The position numbers and the translations under genes are program-made. This document shows, one piece after another, positions 26,044 to 34,891 of a stretch of 64,000 nt of DNA. Numbering within the stretch: position 1 is the first letter of the stretch; each line of letters opens with the position of its first letter. Origin of the DNA: DYFT01 sp041695085 (GTDB lineage Bacteria; Bacteroidota; Ignavibacteria; UBA10030); the NCBI GenBank assembly GCA_041695085.1, contig JBGFRO010000041.1:62001-126000 (forward strand), read 5' to 3'. Below the pieces are notes generated by a model. It made no database searches. It was given only the letters and a program-made list of their open reading frames with translations, and was not told the DNA's origin.

Positions 26044-26673
26044 TCAGACAGCTTCTTTTTTCTGTCTCGGCTTCTCCTCGAGATGCTGCTCGATGAGTTT
26101 CAGAAGTTCCGCTTTACCATCTCCCGACACGACGGAAAAGGGGACGATGCCGCGGCAACATCCTTCGGTCAGTTGCGTTTGGAAGCGGACTTTATACGCA
26201 TCGACTTGCTTCTTCAGCTTACTGACGGGGAGTTTATCCGACTTTGTCAGGACGAGGAGGTACGGAACTTCGTAGTAATCGAGCCAGTCCATCATCATCA
26301 GATCGAGCGGGGTGGGTTCCTGACGGGAGTCGATCAACTGCATGGCGAGGGCGATCGGGCCGCCACGCTTGAGAAAATCTTCGATCAACCGTTTCCATCC
26401 TGCACGCATCTGCTCCGGCACTTTGGCGTAGCCGTAGCCGGGCAGGTCGACAAAGTAAAAGGCGTTGTTGATGATGTAGTAGTTGATCTCACGCGTCTTT
26501 CCCGGCGTCGAACTCGAACGTGCAAGGTTCTTCCTGTTGCATATCTTATTCAGCAGCGACGACTTTCCGACATTCGAGCGGCCGATGAAGAGAATCTCTT
26601 TTAACTCGTTCTTCGGCAGTTGCCGGAGGTCGGACACACCTTGCAGAAATTCAGCAGAAGTGATCTTCAGCAT
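26044..26673 (-). CDS. engB: ribosome biogenesis GTPase YsxC/EngB
   Basis: The 209-residue GTPase needed for 50S subunit assembly shows G1 GRSNVGKS (31-38), G2 SSTPGKT (54-60), G3 DLPGYGYAK (76-84) and G4 TKSDK (143-147). Length is normal. It lies 71 nt after rplQ, so it is probably the last gene of the alpha operon transcript, ahead of the terminator at 25992-26018. This position links a ribosome assembly factor with ribosomal protein genes. Confidence 0.96.
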   Translation of the reverse strand: MLKITSAEFLQGVSDLRQLPKNELKEILFIGRSNVGKSSLLNKICNRKNLARSSSTPGKTREINYYIINNAFYFVDLPGYGYAKVPEQMRAGWKRLIEDFLKRGGPIALAMQLIDSRQEPTPLDLMMMDWLDYYEVPYLLVLTKSDKLPVSKLKKQVDAYKVRFQTQLTEGCCRGIVPFSVVSGDGKAELLKLIEQHLEEKPRQKKEAV

Positions 26674-26744
26674 AACGTGTACCTCTCTCCCTTAGTGAAT
26701 CGGATGCCTCAGGGGACGTTCCCACTGAGGAACAATGTCGAGCG

Positions 26745-27341
26745 TCAGGCGCTCTCCTTGTTGGATTCTGACTCCTTCTTCTCTTCCCCGGACTTGGCAA
26801 CACTGTGTGTTGAGGATGAATCGGCTTCGGCTTTGGGCGGGGCCGATTCACTCGCGCCGGTCGTTGCTGTCTCGCTTTTTTGTTTCTTCTCCGTCTTCTT
26901 CCGGGTCGTTGTTGCTTTCGATTTTGCTTTTGTTGCGCTTTTCTCTTGGCCTGTGTTGAAGTCAACCAGTTCAAGAATCGCCACCTCCGCCCCATCGCCA
27001 TGCCGTTGGCCCAACTTCACCACGCGGGTATATCCACCTGGACGGGAGTTTACTTTCGGAGCGATATCGTTGAAGAGTGTCGAGACGGCCGAGCGATCAC
27101 GCAAGAACGCAAAAACTTGACGTCGGGCGTGCACATCCTTCGGCTTGCCGTCGGCTTCTTTGAGCACCGCGCGTTTGGCGCGTGTGATAAGCTTCTCCAC
27201 CACTGTACGCGCTTCCTTCGCCTTCGCAGTCGTGGTCCGGATGCGTTTATGCTGAATGAGCGACACGCTCAACGCGGAAAGGGTCGCCTTCCGATGGCTC
27301 CGTGTCCTCCCTAATTTCCTCCCAGATTTTAGATGTCGCAT
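26745..27341 (-). CDS. rplQ: 50S ribosomal protein L17 with C-terminal extension
   Basis: Residues 1-130 are canonical L17 (MRHLKSGRKLGRTRSHRKA, TTTAKAKEARTVVEKLIT, GGYTRVVKLGQRHGDGA), which lines the polypeptide exit tunnel region. About 65 further residues are low-complexity Lys, Ala, Ser and Glu (KSATKAKSKATTTRKKTEKK onwards), making 198 residues against the usual 115-130. The extension is probably disordered. It lies 43 nt after rpoA. Confidence 0.97.
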   Translation of the reverse strand: MRHLKSGRKLGRTRSHRKATLSALSVSLIQHKRIRTTTAKAKEARTVVEKLITRAKRAVLKEADGKPKDVHARRQVFAFLRDRSAVSTLFNDIAPKVNSRPGGYTRVVKLGQRHGDGAEVAILELVDFNTGQEKSATKAKSKATTTRKKTEKKQKSETATTGASESAPPKAEADSSSTHSVAKSGEEKKESESNKESA

Positions 27342-27384
27342 ACGTTGGTTCCTTGTTCAAGTATCCTTCCCTGAGCCGGGGACA

Positions 27385-28380
27385 TCATCGTGAGTCGTTG
27401 CCGTCCTTCAGATATTTGTCAACGTCCATCCCGAACGTCAACCCATGTTGCTCCACGATTTCGGCAAGTTCTGCAAGTGATTTTCGTCCGAAGTTGCGGA
27501 ACTTGAGCAACTCTGCTTCATCACGACGCACGAGGTCGGCCAGCGTCTTGATGTTGGCCGAGCGGAGACAGTTGTGCGAACGCACCGACAGTTCAAGTTC
27601 GTCGACCGACATCTTGAGCACTTTGCGAACGCGCTGGAATTCGACATCCTGTTCCGTTTCGACCTTTTCCGCCTCCGGCTCCATATCGAAGTTGATGAAG
27701 AGTTGGATATGATCGCGGAGAATCTTTCCCGCATGCGTCAACGCATCTTCCGGCGTAATGGAACCGTCTGTTTCGATCTCAAGGATCAGCTTTTCAAAGT
27801 CTGTCTGACCGCCGACGCGCGTCGGCTCGACGAAGTACCGAACATTCCGGATTGGCGTAAAGATTGAGTCGATGGCAATCATCCCGAGCGGTTGATCGGC
27901 CGTCTTGTTTTCTTCGGCGGGGAGATATCCCTTGCCGCGGCCCAGTCGCAACTCCAGCTCAAAGTTCGCTTCTTTATTGAGCGTGGCAAGATGCAGGTCG
28001 GGATTCAAAATCTCGATTTCCGCTGAGGCCTTTTGGATGTCTGCAGCCTTAAACACGCCCGGTCCCTTCAACGGAACGACAATTTTCGTCAGCTTCTTGT
28101 TGATTGGTTTGATGCGCACTTGCTTCAGGTTCAGGATCAGCTCGGCGACATCCTCCACCACGCCTTTGATGGTGGAGAATTCATGCTGAATCCCCTCCAC
28201 ACGGATGGCGGTGATCGCCGTGCCCGGAAGCGACGACAAGAGCACCCGGCGAAACGAATTGCCGATGGTCACGCCAAATCCCTTTTCCAAAGGCTGCACA
28301 GTGAAGCGTCCGAACGTCGCAGTGTAGCTGCTGTCGTCCAGCTCGATCTTTTCCGGCATTTGAACTAACGCGTTGCTCAT
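27385..28380 (-). CDS. rpoA: RNA polymerase subunit alpha
   Basis: The 331-residue protein has the N-terminal assembly domain (FTVQPLEKGFGVTIGNSFRR, LLSSLPGTAITAIR). The flexible linker leads to the C-terminal domain (LELSVRSHNCLRSANIKTLA, LLKFRNFGRKSLAELAEI) that contacts UP elements and activators. It dimerises to start polymerase assembly with beta and beta'. It occupies the usual alpha-operon place between rpsD and rplQ. Confidence 0.98.
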   Translation of the reverse strand: MSNALVQMPEKIELDDSSYTATFGRFTVQPLEKGFGVTIGNSFRRVLLSSLPGTAITAIRVEGIQHEFSTIKGVVEDVAELILNLKQVRIKPINKKLTKIVVPLKGPGVFKAADIQKASAEIEILNPDLHLATLNKEANFELELRLGRGKGYLPAEENKTADQPLGMIAIDSIFTPIRNVRYFVEPTRVGGQTDFEKLILEIETDGSITPEDALTHAGKILRDHIQLFINFDMEPEAEKVETEQDVEFQRVRKVLKMSVDELELSVRSHNCLRSANIKTLADLVRRDEAELLKFRNFGRKSLAELAEIVEQHGLTFGMDVDKYLKDGNDSR

Positions 28381-28469
28381 ACGTACTCTTTCCCCCTACC
28401 CACCGTAGGGCGATTGGTAACACGAAGTCGGTACATCGACTTCAAGGTGAATAAAAGAAATAGAAGGTC

Positions 28470-29099
28470 TTACTTCGAGTACAACTCGACGATGAGTTGT
28501 TCATTGGCATTGAGCGGAACATCCGCCCGCTCTGGTATCTGCAGGAACGTTCCCGTGAGCGTTGCCTTATCGAGACTTAACCACGGCAACATGGCGGTAT
28601 CCTTCACCCGTTTCATCGCCGAGTGAATGAGAGCCAGCTTTTTGCTCTTCTCCCGCACCTGAACGACGTCGCCCGGATTAAGAAGATAGGACGGGATGTC
28701 CACAATCTGGTTGTTCACCAGGAAATGACGATGCAGGATCAGCTGCCTCGCCGCTTTGCGCGAAGGCGCAAGTCCCATCCGATAGACAACGTTATCCAAC
28801 CGACGCTCGAGGATCTTCACCAACGTCTCGCCCGTGCGGCCAGTCTGTTTGAGTGCGCGCTCGAAGTAGTTCCGGAATTGACGCTCCAGCAATCCGTATG
28901 AGCGCTTGATCTTTTGCTTTTCTCGCAACTGCACGCCATATTCGGAAATCTTCTGCCGACGACTCTGTCCATGCTGTCCCGGCGGATAGCTGCGTTTTTC
29001 GATGGGACATTTTTCCGTATAGCACTTCGTGCCCTTCAAAAACAACTTCTGACGTTCTCGACGGCACAGCTTGCAACTGGCATCTATGTACCTTGCCAT
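28470..29099 (-). CDS. rpsD: 30S ribosomal protein S4
   Basis: The 209-residue primary 16S rRNA-binding protein has an N-terminal Cys cluster (CKLCRRERQKLFLKG, C near 31 in KCPIEKR), suggesting the zinc-binding S4 form. The S4 RNA-binding domain lies at about 100-160 (RRLDNVVYRMGLAPSRKAAR, RHFLVNNQIVDIPSYLL). In other bacteria S4 represses the alpha operon. Order rpsM-rpsK-rpsD-rpoA-rplQ is conserved. Confidence 0.98.
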   Translation of the reverse strand: MARYIDASCKLCRRERQKLFLKGTKCYTEKCPIEKRSYPPGQHGQSRRQKISEYGVQLREKQKIKRSYGLLERQFRNYFERALKQTGRTGETLVKILERRLDNVVYRMGLAPSRKAARQLILHRHFLVNNQIVDIPSYLLNPGDVVQVREKSKKLALIHSAMKRVKDTAMLPWLSLDKATLTGTFLQIPERADVPLNANEQLIVELYSK

Positions 29100-29168
29100 A
29101 TCTCTCCTGATGAATTGAGCATATTCAACCGGGCGGGACTCTTCGCTACTCCGCCGGTCGAGATTCGA

Positions 29169-29567
29169 TTACACTCGTCGCCGTTTCGGCGGGCGGCACC
29201 CATTATGGGGAATGGGAGTGATGTCGCGGATCATCGTAATCTCCAAACCGGCAGATTGCAACGATCGCACCGCCGCTTCGCGTCCGGCCCCCGGACCTTT
29301 GATGAAAACTTCCACACGTCGCAAACCGAGGTCATAGGCCTCTTTCGCAGCCGCTTCGGCAGAGACCTGAGCCGCAAACGGCGTATTCTTCCGCGACCCT
29401 TTGAAGCCGTTGCGGCCTGCCGACGACCACGCAATGACGTTGCCGTACGGATCGGTCAGCGTCACCAGTACATTATTGAACGTTGCTTTGATGTACGCTT
29501 TCCCGTTGGTATCGACGTGGACCTTCTTTTTCTTCTTCGTTACCGGGGCTGCTTGTTGTTTTGCCAA
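29169..29567 (-). CDS. rpsK: 30S ribosomal protein S11 (TTG start)
   Basis: The 132-residue protein of the 30S platform contains the family core AYIKATFNNVLVTLTDPYGN, AWSSAGRNGFKGSRKNTPFA and DITPIPHNGCRPPKRRRV at the C-terminus. The start is TTG at 29567, preceded by AAAAGGAG. A lysine stretch (KKKKKVHV) near residue 12 is a mild extension. Confidence 0.97.
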   Translation of the reverse strand: MAKQQAAPVTKKKKKVHVDTNGKAYIKATFNNVLVTLTDPYGNVIAWSSAGRNGFKGSRKNTPFAAQVSAEAAAKEAYDLGLRRVEVFIKGPGAGREAAVRSLQSAGLEITMIRDITPIPHNGCRPPKRRRV

Positions 29568-29627
29568 GACTCAATCTCCTTTTGAACGTTCGCTTCAAAC
29601 CCGGGCCAGTGGAGCTCGGGCTCTTCC

Positions 29628-30011
29628 TTACTTCTTCTCAGCTGCCTTCTTCTTTCCGGCTACCGTCTTTCTCTTTCCTTTGCGCGTGCGTGCATTGGTT
29701 CGTGTGCGTTGACCGCGGACGGGGAGTCCCTTGCGGTGCCGCAATCCGCGATAGCTGCCAATATCCATCAAGCGTTTGATATTCATTTGCACTTCGCTGC
29801 GGAGCGCACCTTCCACTTTGTAGTCCGATTGGATGACGGACCGAATGGCTGCCACCTCTTCGTCGTTCAGCTGCGCAACGCGTTTGTGGAGATCCACCTT
29901 CGCCTTGGCGAGGATCTCCCTCGAGGTCGATCGGCCAATTCCGTAGATGTAGGTCAGTCCAATCTCGACCGGCTTATTTTTGGGTAAATCAACTCCAGCT
30001 ATACGAGCCAC
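29628..30011 (-). CDS. rpsM: 30S ribosomal protein S13 (GTG start)
   Basis: The 127-residue head protein contacts the P-site tRNA and L5. It begins VARIAGVDLPKNKPVEIGLT from the GTG at 30011, with AAAGGATC upstream. An ATG five codons earlier would place the site inside the coding region and gives a non-standard N-terminus. The helix-two-turn-helix region and basic tail (RGQRTRTNARTRKGKRK) are present. Confidence 0.96.
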   Translation of the reverse strand: MARIAGVDLPKNKPVEIGLTYIYGIGRSTSREILAKAKVDLHKRVAQLNDEEVAAIRSVIQSDYKVEGALRSEVQMNIKRLMDIGSYRGLRHRKGLPVRGQRTRTNARTRKGKRKTVAGKKKAAEKK

Positions 30012-30026
30012 GCGTGATCCTTTCAA

Positions 30027-30120
30027 TGAAAAATGAAAAATTCAAAACGAAAAAAGAAAATCGGAGTTTCGCCTTTCTCAATTCTTAATTTTTAATTTTT
30101 CATTTTGAATTTTCAATTGA
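30027..30120. repeat. A/T-rich palindromic spacer
   Basis: Arms of GAAAAATTCAAAACGAAAA type and TTTTCATTTTGAATTTTCA type pair across the spacer between rpmJ and rpsM. Related sequence recurs at 58755-58860. It is low-complexity DNA that interrupts the otherwise tight operon. Confidence 0.5.
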
Positions 30121-30122
30121 CC

Positions 30123-30236
30123 CTACCCTTGACGCTGCTTGTGTTTCGGGTTTTTGCAGATCACCTGCACAACGCCTTTGCGACGGATGATCTTGCAGTT
30201 ATCACAAATTTTCTTGACGGATGATCGAACTTTCAT
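30123..30236 (-). CDS. rpmJ: 50S ribosomal protein L36
   Basis: A 37-residue protein starting MKVRSSVKKICDNCKIIRRK and ending KHKQRQG. Three Cys and one His (C11, C14, C27, H32) form the zinc ribbon of the classic L36. It lies between infA and rpsM, its usual place. Confidence 0.97.
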   Translation of the reverse strand: MKVRSSVKKICDNCKIIRRKGVVQVICKNPKHKQRQG

Positions 30237-30276
30237 TGTGCTTCCTCCAGCCGGTCGGATGCTCCGGCCTTCCGTG

Positions 30277-30495
30277 TCATTTGTATCGATACGTAATGCG
30301 ACCCTTGCTGAGGTCGTATGGCGACATTTCCACTGTCACACGGTCACCCACCAGAATTTTGATGAAGTGCATCCGCATCTTACCCGAAATGTGCGCAAGG
30401 ATCTCGACCCCATTGTCCAACTTCACACGAAACGTCGCGTTGGGCAGCGTTTCCGTGATGACGCCGTCTACTTTGATCGGACCTTGCTTTGCCAT
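30277..30495 (-). CDS. infA: translation initiation factor IF-1
   Basis: The 72-residue OB-fold protein contains VDGVITETLPNATFRVKLDN, HISGKMRMHFIKILVGD and TYRYK at the end. It blocks the ribosomal A site during initiation. It lies 3 nt after map. Confidence 0.98.
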   Translation of the reverse strand: MAKQGPIKVDGVITETLPNATFRVKLDNGVEILAHISGKMRMHFIKILVGDRVTVEMSPYDLSKGRITYRYK

Positions 30496-30498
30496 TGT

Positions 30499-31257
30499 TT
30501 ACTGCGTCAGAATCTCCGCTTTGCCGTTGAGGATCGCGATGGTGTGTTCATAGTGTGCAGACACAGACCCATCCAGCGTCCGCACCGTCCAGCCATCAGC
30601 ATCAATTCGCACTTCCCATCCCCCCGCATTGACCATCGGTTCGATGGCCAATGTCATTCCCTCCTTCAACTTCATGCCGGTGCCCGGCTTTCCGAAGTTC
30701 GGAACAGCCGGCTCTTCATGAAGTGCAGCTCCTACTCCGTGCCCGACGAGGTCCCGCACTACCGAGAAGCCGTGTTCCTCAACGTGTCGCTGAATAGCCG
30801 CCGATATATCGTGCACTCTGTTCCCGACTTTTGCCTGTGCAATCCCCGCATAGAGCGCCTCTTCGGTGGCTTCCATCAAACGTTGCAGCTCCTCAGAAAT
30901 CTCCCCGATGGCGAACGAGTGAGCACCATCGCCATACCACCCGTCCTTCTTCACGCCCACATCGATCGAGAGGAGATCGCCATCGCGGAGAATCCGCTTG
31001 CTCGGTATGCCGTGCACGACCTCGTCATTGACTGAGGTGCACAGCGTCCCCGGAAAGGGATTCGACTTGGAGTGACGATATCCTTTGAACGCCGGCACAC
31101 CTCCCATCGACCGGATATAATCTTCCGCCAAGCGATCCAACTGCAACGTCGTCACGCCCGGCTTAGCGTGGGCTCCAATCAACTTCAGGACATCGGCGAC
31201 GATCTTCGAACTTTCCCGGATCAGTTCAATCTCTCGTTTCGTCTTCAAGCGCACCAT
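30499..31257 (-). CDS. map: methionine aminopeptidase type I
   Basis: The 252-residue enzyme removes the N-terminal Met of new proteins. The metal ligands are visible: two Asp in IDVGVKKDGWYGDGAHSF, His in GHGVGAALHEEP, Glu in AIEPMVNAG and Glu in YEHTIAIL. It lies between secY and infA as in many bacteria. The adenylate kinase gene often found there is absent. Confidence 0.97.
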   Translation of the reverse strand: MVRLKTKREIELIRESSKIVADVLKLIGAHAKPGVTTLQLDRLAEDYIRSMGGVPAFKGYRHSKSNPFPGTLCTSVNDEVVHGIPSKRILRDGDLLSIDVGVKKDGWYGDGAHSFAIGEISEELQRLMEATEEALYAGIAQAKVGNRVHDISAAIQRHVEEHGFSVVRDLVGHGVGAALHEEPAVPNFGKPGTGMKLKEGMTLAIEPMVNAGGWEVRIDADGWTVRTLDGSVSAHYEHTIAILNGKAEILTQ

Positions 31258-31269
31258 TGAAGTGAGAGA

Positions 31270-32607
31270 TTAACCTCTCCGACCTTTCAGCTTCCCGCTC
31301 TTCATAAAGCCATCATAGTGCCGCATCAGAAGATGCGATTCAATCTGCTGCAGCGTGTCAAGCGCCACACCGACGACGATAAGCAGGCTCGTTCCTCCGA
31401 AGAACGATGCAAAGGAAGGGGCAACCCCCATCTTGATCATGACCGTCGGGAGAATCGCGATGATGGCGAGGAAGATCGATCCCGGCAGTGTAATCTTCGT
31501 CAAAATGTTATCGACGTACTCCGCCGTGTGGGCGCCGGGTCGAATGCCCGGGATGAAGCCGCCTTGCTTCTTCATATTGTCCGCCACATCCTTCGGGTTG
31601 AAGGCGATCGCAGTGTAGAAGTACGTGAAGAAGACGATCATCAGGCCGTACACGATCGAGTACGTCCAGCTATCGTAACTAAACCAATCGGACGAGAGAG
31701 TTTGAACGAACTCGTCTTCTGGAAAAAAGGAAAAGATGATCTGCGGCACAAACATGATCGCTTGCGCGAAGATAATAGGCATCACCCCTGCTGTATTGAC
31801 GCGAAGCGGGATGTATTGCGTTACCCCACCGTAGACTTTTCGGCCAATCACGCGTTTCGCATACTGAACGGGAATGCGGCGAGTCCCTTGTGTTACTAAG
31901 ACCACACCTGCGACGATGAAGCCCATCAGCACCAAAATGACGAGCTCGATGATGATGTTCCTCCCGGCCAGCACCAGCTGGTATTCATCCAGAACTGCCG
32001 CTGGGAACGCCGCGACGATACCAATGAAGATAATGAGTGAAATACCGTTGCCGATGCCGCGCTCGGTGATCTGCTCCCCCAACCACATCATGAAGACCGT
32101 GCCGGCGGTCAGGATGATAATCGTACTGATCGCAAATCCGAGGCCTTGAACCGCCTCAGGCACGATCGGTCCGGCTTGGGTCGTTGTGCTCTGGAGCTTC
32201 ACCACCACACCGCTTGCTTGCAGCATCGAAATCAGCACGGTGCCGTAGCGCGTGTACTGGGTGATCTTCTTCCGTCCGTCTTCTCCTTCTTTCTGGAGTT
32301 TCTGGAAGTACGGCACCACTGCTCCCAACAGTTGAATTACGATCGAGGCGCTGATGTACGGCATGATGCCCAGCGCAAAGATCGCCGCGTTGCTGAACGC
32401 CCCACCGACAAACAAATCGTACAATCCGAAGAGCGTGCCTTCCGACGAACGACGAATTGTGTCCGCCAGCAGACTGGCATCGACTCCGGGAAGCGTTATA
32501 TGAGAACCGATACGAACAACGATGAGGAGGGCTGCCGTGAAGAGCAACCGATCCCGTAGTTCCTGAATCTTAAAGATGTTGGTAAAGGTTTCTGAGAGTT
32601 TGCTCAT
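31270..32607 (-). CDS. secY: protein translocase subunit SecY
   Basis: The 445-residue inner-membrane channel has about ten membrane segments. Motifs include the plug region SEGTLFGLYDLFVGGAFSNA, GIGNGISLIIF and QFGGFIPGIRPG-type sequence (KKQGGFIPGIRPG). The C-terminal loop GVALDTLQQIESHLLMRHYD contacts ribosome and SecA. Its start overlaps the rplO stop by 4 nt. It works with SecE encoded at 58074. Confidence 0.98.
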   Translation of the reverse strand: MSKLSETFTNIFKIQELRDRLLFTAALLIVVRIGSHITLPGVDASLLADTIRRSSEGTLFGLYDLFVGGAFSNAAIFALGIMPYISASIVIQLLGAVVPYFQKLQKEGEDGRKKITQYTRYGTVLISMLQASGVVVKLQSTTTQAGPIVPEAVQGLGFAISTIIILTAGTVFMMWLGEQITERGIGNGISLIIFIGIVAAFPAAVLDEYQLVLAGRNIIIELVILVLMGFIVAGVVLVTQGTRRIPVQYAKRVIGRKVYGGVTQYIPLRVNTAGVMPIIFAQAIMFVPQIIFSFFPEDEFVQTLSSDWFSYDSWTYSIVYGLMIVFFTYFYTAIAFNPKDVADNMKKQGGFIPGIRPGAHTAEYVDNILTKITLPGSIFLAIIAILPTVMIKMGVAPSFASFFGGTSLLIVVGVALDTLQQIESHLLMRHYDGFMKSGKLKGRRG

Positions 32608-33089
32608 TCCTTCGTGTGCTCTTTCACAAGGACGGTTGCCTTTCCGCCTGCAGCCTCAATCTTCGCAACGGCAGATTTGCTGAATGCGTGCGCCGTTATT
32701 TCCAGTTTCGTCTTGAGCTCACCGTTGCCTAGTATTTTCACCGGTTCGTTTTTCTTGGAAATGACGCCAGCGTCGTACATCGCTTGAGGCGTAATAGTGC
32801 TTCCGCTCAACTTTTTTGCTGCGACCGCAGTCTCAAGCCTCTCAACGTTCACGGCCTGGTATTCGACCCGATTGCGCGGCTTGAATCCGAACTTGGGAAT
32901 GCGGCGCGTCAGCGGCATTTGACCCCCTTCAAACCACAACTTGAACTTGTGGCCCGACCGAGCCTTCGCACCTTTATGCCCCTTCGTGGCCGTTCCACCA
33001 TGACCGGAGCCCTGTCCACGCCCAATGCGCTTTACTTTCTTGCGTGAACCCTTCGCTGGAGTGAGATGACTGAGAATATCTTTTGCCAT
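32604..33089 (-). CDS. rplO: 50S ribosomal protein L15
   Basis: The 161-residue protein has the Gly-rich N-terminus typical of L15 (KGSRKKVKRIGRGQGSGHGG, KGHKGAKARSGHK) and the core RRIPKFGFKPRNRVEYQAVN. It binds 23S rRNA late in assembly. Overlap with secY suggests coupled translation. Confidence 0.97.
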   Translation of the reverse strand: MAKDILSHLTPAKGSRKKVKRIGRGQGSGHGGTATKGHKGAKARSGHKFKLWFEGGQMPLTRRIPKFGFKPRNRVEYQAVNVERLETAVAAKKLSGSTITPQAMYDAGVISKKNEPVKILGNGELKTKLEITAHAFSKSAVAKIEAAGGKATVLVKEHTKE

Positions 33090-33151
33090 TTCTTAATCCT
33101 TCTTCCGTGCGATAACCAGACGATCTCCGCCGGTACGCTCAGAGACCAATC

Positions 33152-33343
33152 TTACTGCACTTCCTCGACCCGAACCAGATGACGGACGACACGAATCATT
33201 CCGCGTATCTGTGGCGTGTCGTTCTTGATCACAAAATAGTTCGGTCGCCCGAGTCCGAGCGCCTTCATCGTCCGCTTGTGATTCTCGAGTTCGTCGATGA
33301 TGCTCCGAGTCTGGATAATTTTGATTTTCTTCGTTTCCGGCAT
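33152..33343 (-). CDS. rpmD: 50S ribosomal protein L30
   Basis: The 63-residue protein contains KIIQTRSIIDELENHKRTMK, ALGLGRPNYFVIKNDTPQIR and GMIRVVRHLV, which are L30 hallmarks. The start is uncertain: ATG at 33343 is taken, but a GTG two codons upstream (33349) is equally open and neither has a strong ribosome site. Confidence 0.94.
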   Translation of the reverse strand: MPETKKIKIIQTRSIIDELENHKRTMKALGLGRPNYFVIKNDTPQIRGMIRVVRHLVRVEEVQ

Positions 33344-33384
33344 GCTCACACCCGTCGTACGTACACGTTCTGAAGTCCGATAAC

Positions 33385-33891
33385 TTAATTCTGATGGAAT
33401 AATTCCTGCAATGTTATTCCCCGCCGTTCAGCCACGCTTCGCGCATCCGAGAGACTCAAGAGCGCCTTCATCGTTGCTTTGACAACGTTGTGGGGATTCG
33501 AAGAACCCATTTGTTTCGTTAGGACATCCTTCACGCCCGCGGACTCCAGCACAGCTCGCACACCACCCCCCGCAATTAATCCCGTTCCGGGAGAGGCAGG
33601 CTTCAGCAGGACTTTCCCGGCTCCGAACTTACCGATCACCTCGTGTGCGATCGTTCCCTTCACGATGGGAACCTTGACGACGTTCTTTTTCGCATCGTCG
33701 ACCCCTTTGGAGATCGCATCCGCCACCTCGTTCGCTTTGCCGAGACCGATCCCCACATGGCCGTTGCCGTCGCCTACGACGACAATAGCGTTGAAGCTAA
33801 ACCGGCGTCCCCCCTTCACGACTTTCGCGACGCGGTTGATGTGGACCAATCGTTCCTTGAGTTCGATTTCGCCTGCTTTAATCTTAGACAT
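33385..33891 (-). CDS. rpsE: 30S ribosomal protein S5
   Basis: The 168-residue protein has the double-stranded-RNA-binding N-domain (ELKERLVHINRVAKVVKGGR, FNAIVVVGDGNGHVGIGLGK). The C-domain contains PASPGTGLIAGGGVRAVLES. It sits at the mRNA entry and decoding region and influences fidelity. Gene order rplR-rpsE-rpmD-rplO is standard. Confidence 0.98.
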   Translation of the reverse strand: MSKIKAGEIELKERLVHINRVAKVVKGGRRFSFNAIVVVGDGNGHVGIGLGKANEVADAISKGVDDAKKNVVKVPIVKGTIAHEVIGKFGAGKVLLKPASPGTGLIAGGGVRAVLESAGVKDVLTKQMGSSNPHNVVKATMKALLSLSDARSVAERRGITLQELFHQN

Positions 33892-33917
33892 GAAAGAAAT
33901 TTACCTCAGTTGAGTCG

Positions 33918-34286
33918 TTAGAATTTGAGTCCGCCTTCACGCGCACCATCGGCAAGGGCTTTGACGCGACCGTGATACAGGTAGCCGTTGCGATCGTACA
34001 CCACCGTCTGGATGTTCTTGTCGAGAGCCTTTTTCGCTGTGAAGAGGCCGACCATTTTGGCCACATCCTTCGGATTTTTGACCTTCTGCAATTCCTCTTT
34101 CAAATCCTTCGAAAGCGTGGAGGCGGATACCAGCGTCCTTCCCGACGTGTCGTCGATGATTTGTGCGTAGATGTGCCGACCGCTTCGATAGATCGTGAGG
34201 CGCGGGCGTTCCCGCGTGCCGGAGATCTTCTTCCGGATGCTGATCTTCTTTCGCAGCCGGCGTTCTCTTCTATTGGATGTGATCAT
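33918..34286 (-). CDS. rplR: 50S ribosomal protein L18
   Basis: The 122-residue 5S rRNA-binding protein has a basic N-terminal tail (RRERRLRKKISIRKKISGTR) and the core RLTIYRSGRHIYAQIIDD, ending GAREGGLKF. Length is normal. Confidence 0.97.
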   Translation of the reverse strand: MITSNRRERRLRKKISIRKKISGTRERPRLTIYRSGRHIYAQIIDDTSGRTLVSASTLSKDLKEELQKVKNPKDVAKMVGLFTAKKALDKNIQTVVYDRNGYLYHGRVKALADGAREGGLKF

Positions 34287-34325
34287 ATGCCATACACCTT
34301 CGTGCTAAACACTTATCAGGGTCGA

Positions 34326-34874
34326 TTACTTACCGGCCGTGGCAGCGGCTTTCCCTGCCTTGCGGCGGATGTATTCACCTTCGTACTTCACACCCTTTCC
34401 TTTGTACGGCTCGGGGGGACGGAAGGATCGAATCTTCGCTGCCACGAGACCAACGAGCTGCTTGTCGATGCCGCTGACGACGATGTTCGTTTGGGTCGGC
34501 GTCTCCAGCGAGATTCCTTCCGGTGCTCCGAAGACGATAGGATGTGAATAGCCGAGGAGCAACTGGAGTTTCTTCCCTTTCATCTCGGCACGATATCCCA
34601 CTCCAACGATCTCCAGCTTCTTCTGAAATCCTTTTGTGACGCCGTCGATCATGTTCTGAATAAGTGCACGCCACAAGCCGTGGAGAGCACGGTGTTCCTT
34701 TTCATCGGAGGCACGCTTCACGTGCACTTCCGATGGAGTCGTTTCGACGCTGACCGCCGGATGGAGCTTCGCGTTTAACTCCCCTTTCGGCCCTCTCACA
34801 ACGATGTGGCCGTCCTTCTGTGCGATGCTGACGCCTTTTGGAATTTGAATTGGCTTACGCCCAATACGTGACAC
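34326..34874 (-). CDS. rplF: 50S ribosomal protein L6 (GTG start)
   Basis: The 182-residue protein has two L6 domains: MSRIGRKPIQIPKGVSIAQK at the N-terminus, then VGVGYRAEMKGKKLQLLLGY and PEPYKGKGVKYEGEYIRRKA near the end. It lies near the sarcin-ricin loop. The start is GTG at 34874 with GAGGAGAGG upstream. Confidence 0.97.
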   Translation of the reverse strand: MSRIGRKPIQIPKGVSIAQKDGHIVVRGPKGELNAKLHPAVSVETTPSEVHVKRASDEKEHRALHGLWRALIQNMIDGVTKGFQKKLEIVGVGYRAEMKGKKLQLLLGYSHPIVFGAPEGISLETPTQTNIVVSGIDKQLVGLVAAKIRSFRPPEPYKGKGVKYEGEYIRRKAGKAAATAGK

Positions 34875-34891
34875 GGTAACCTCTCCTCGAA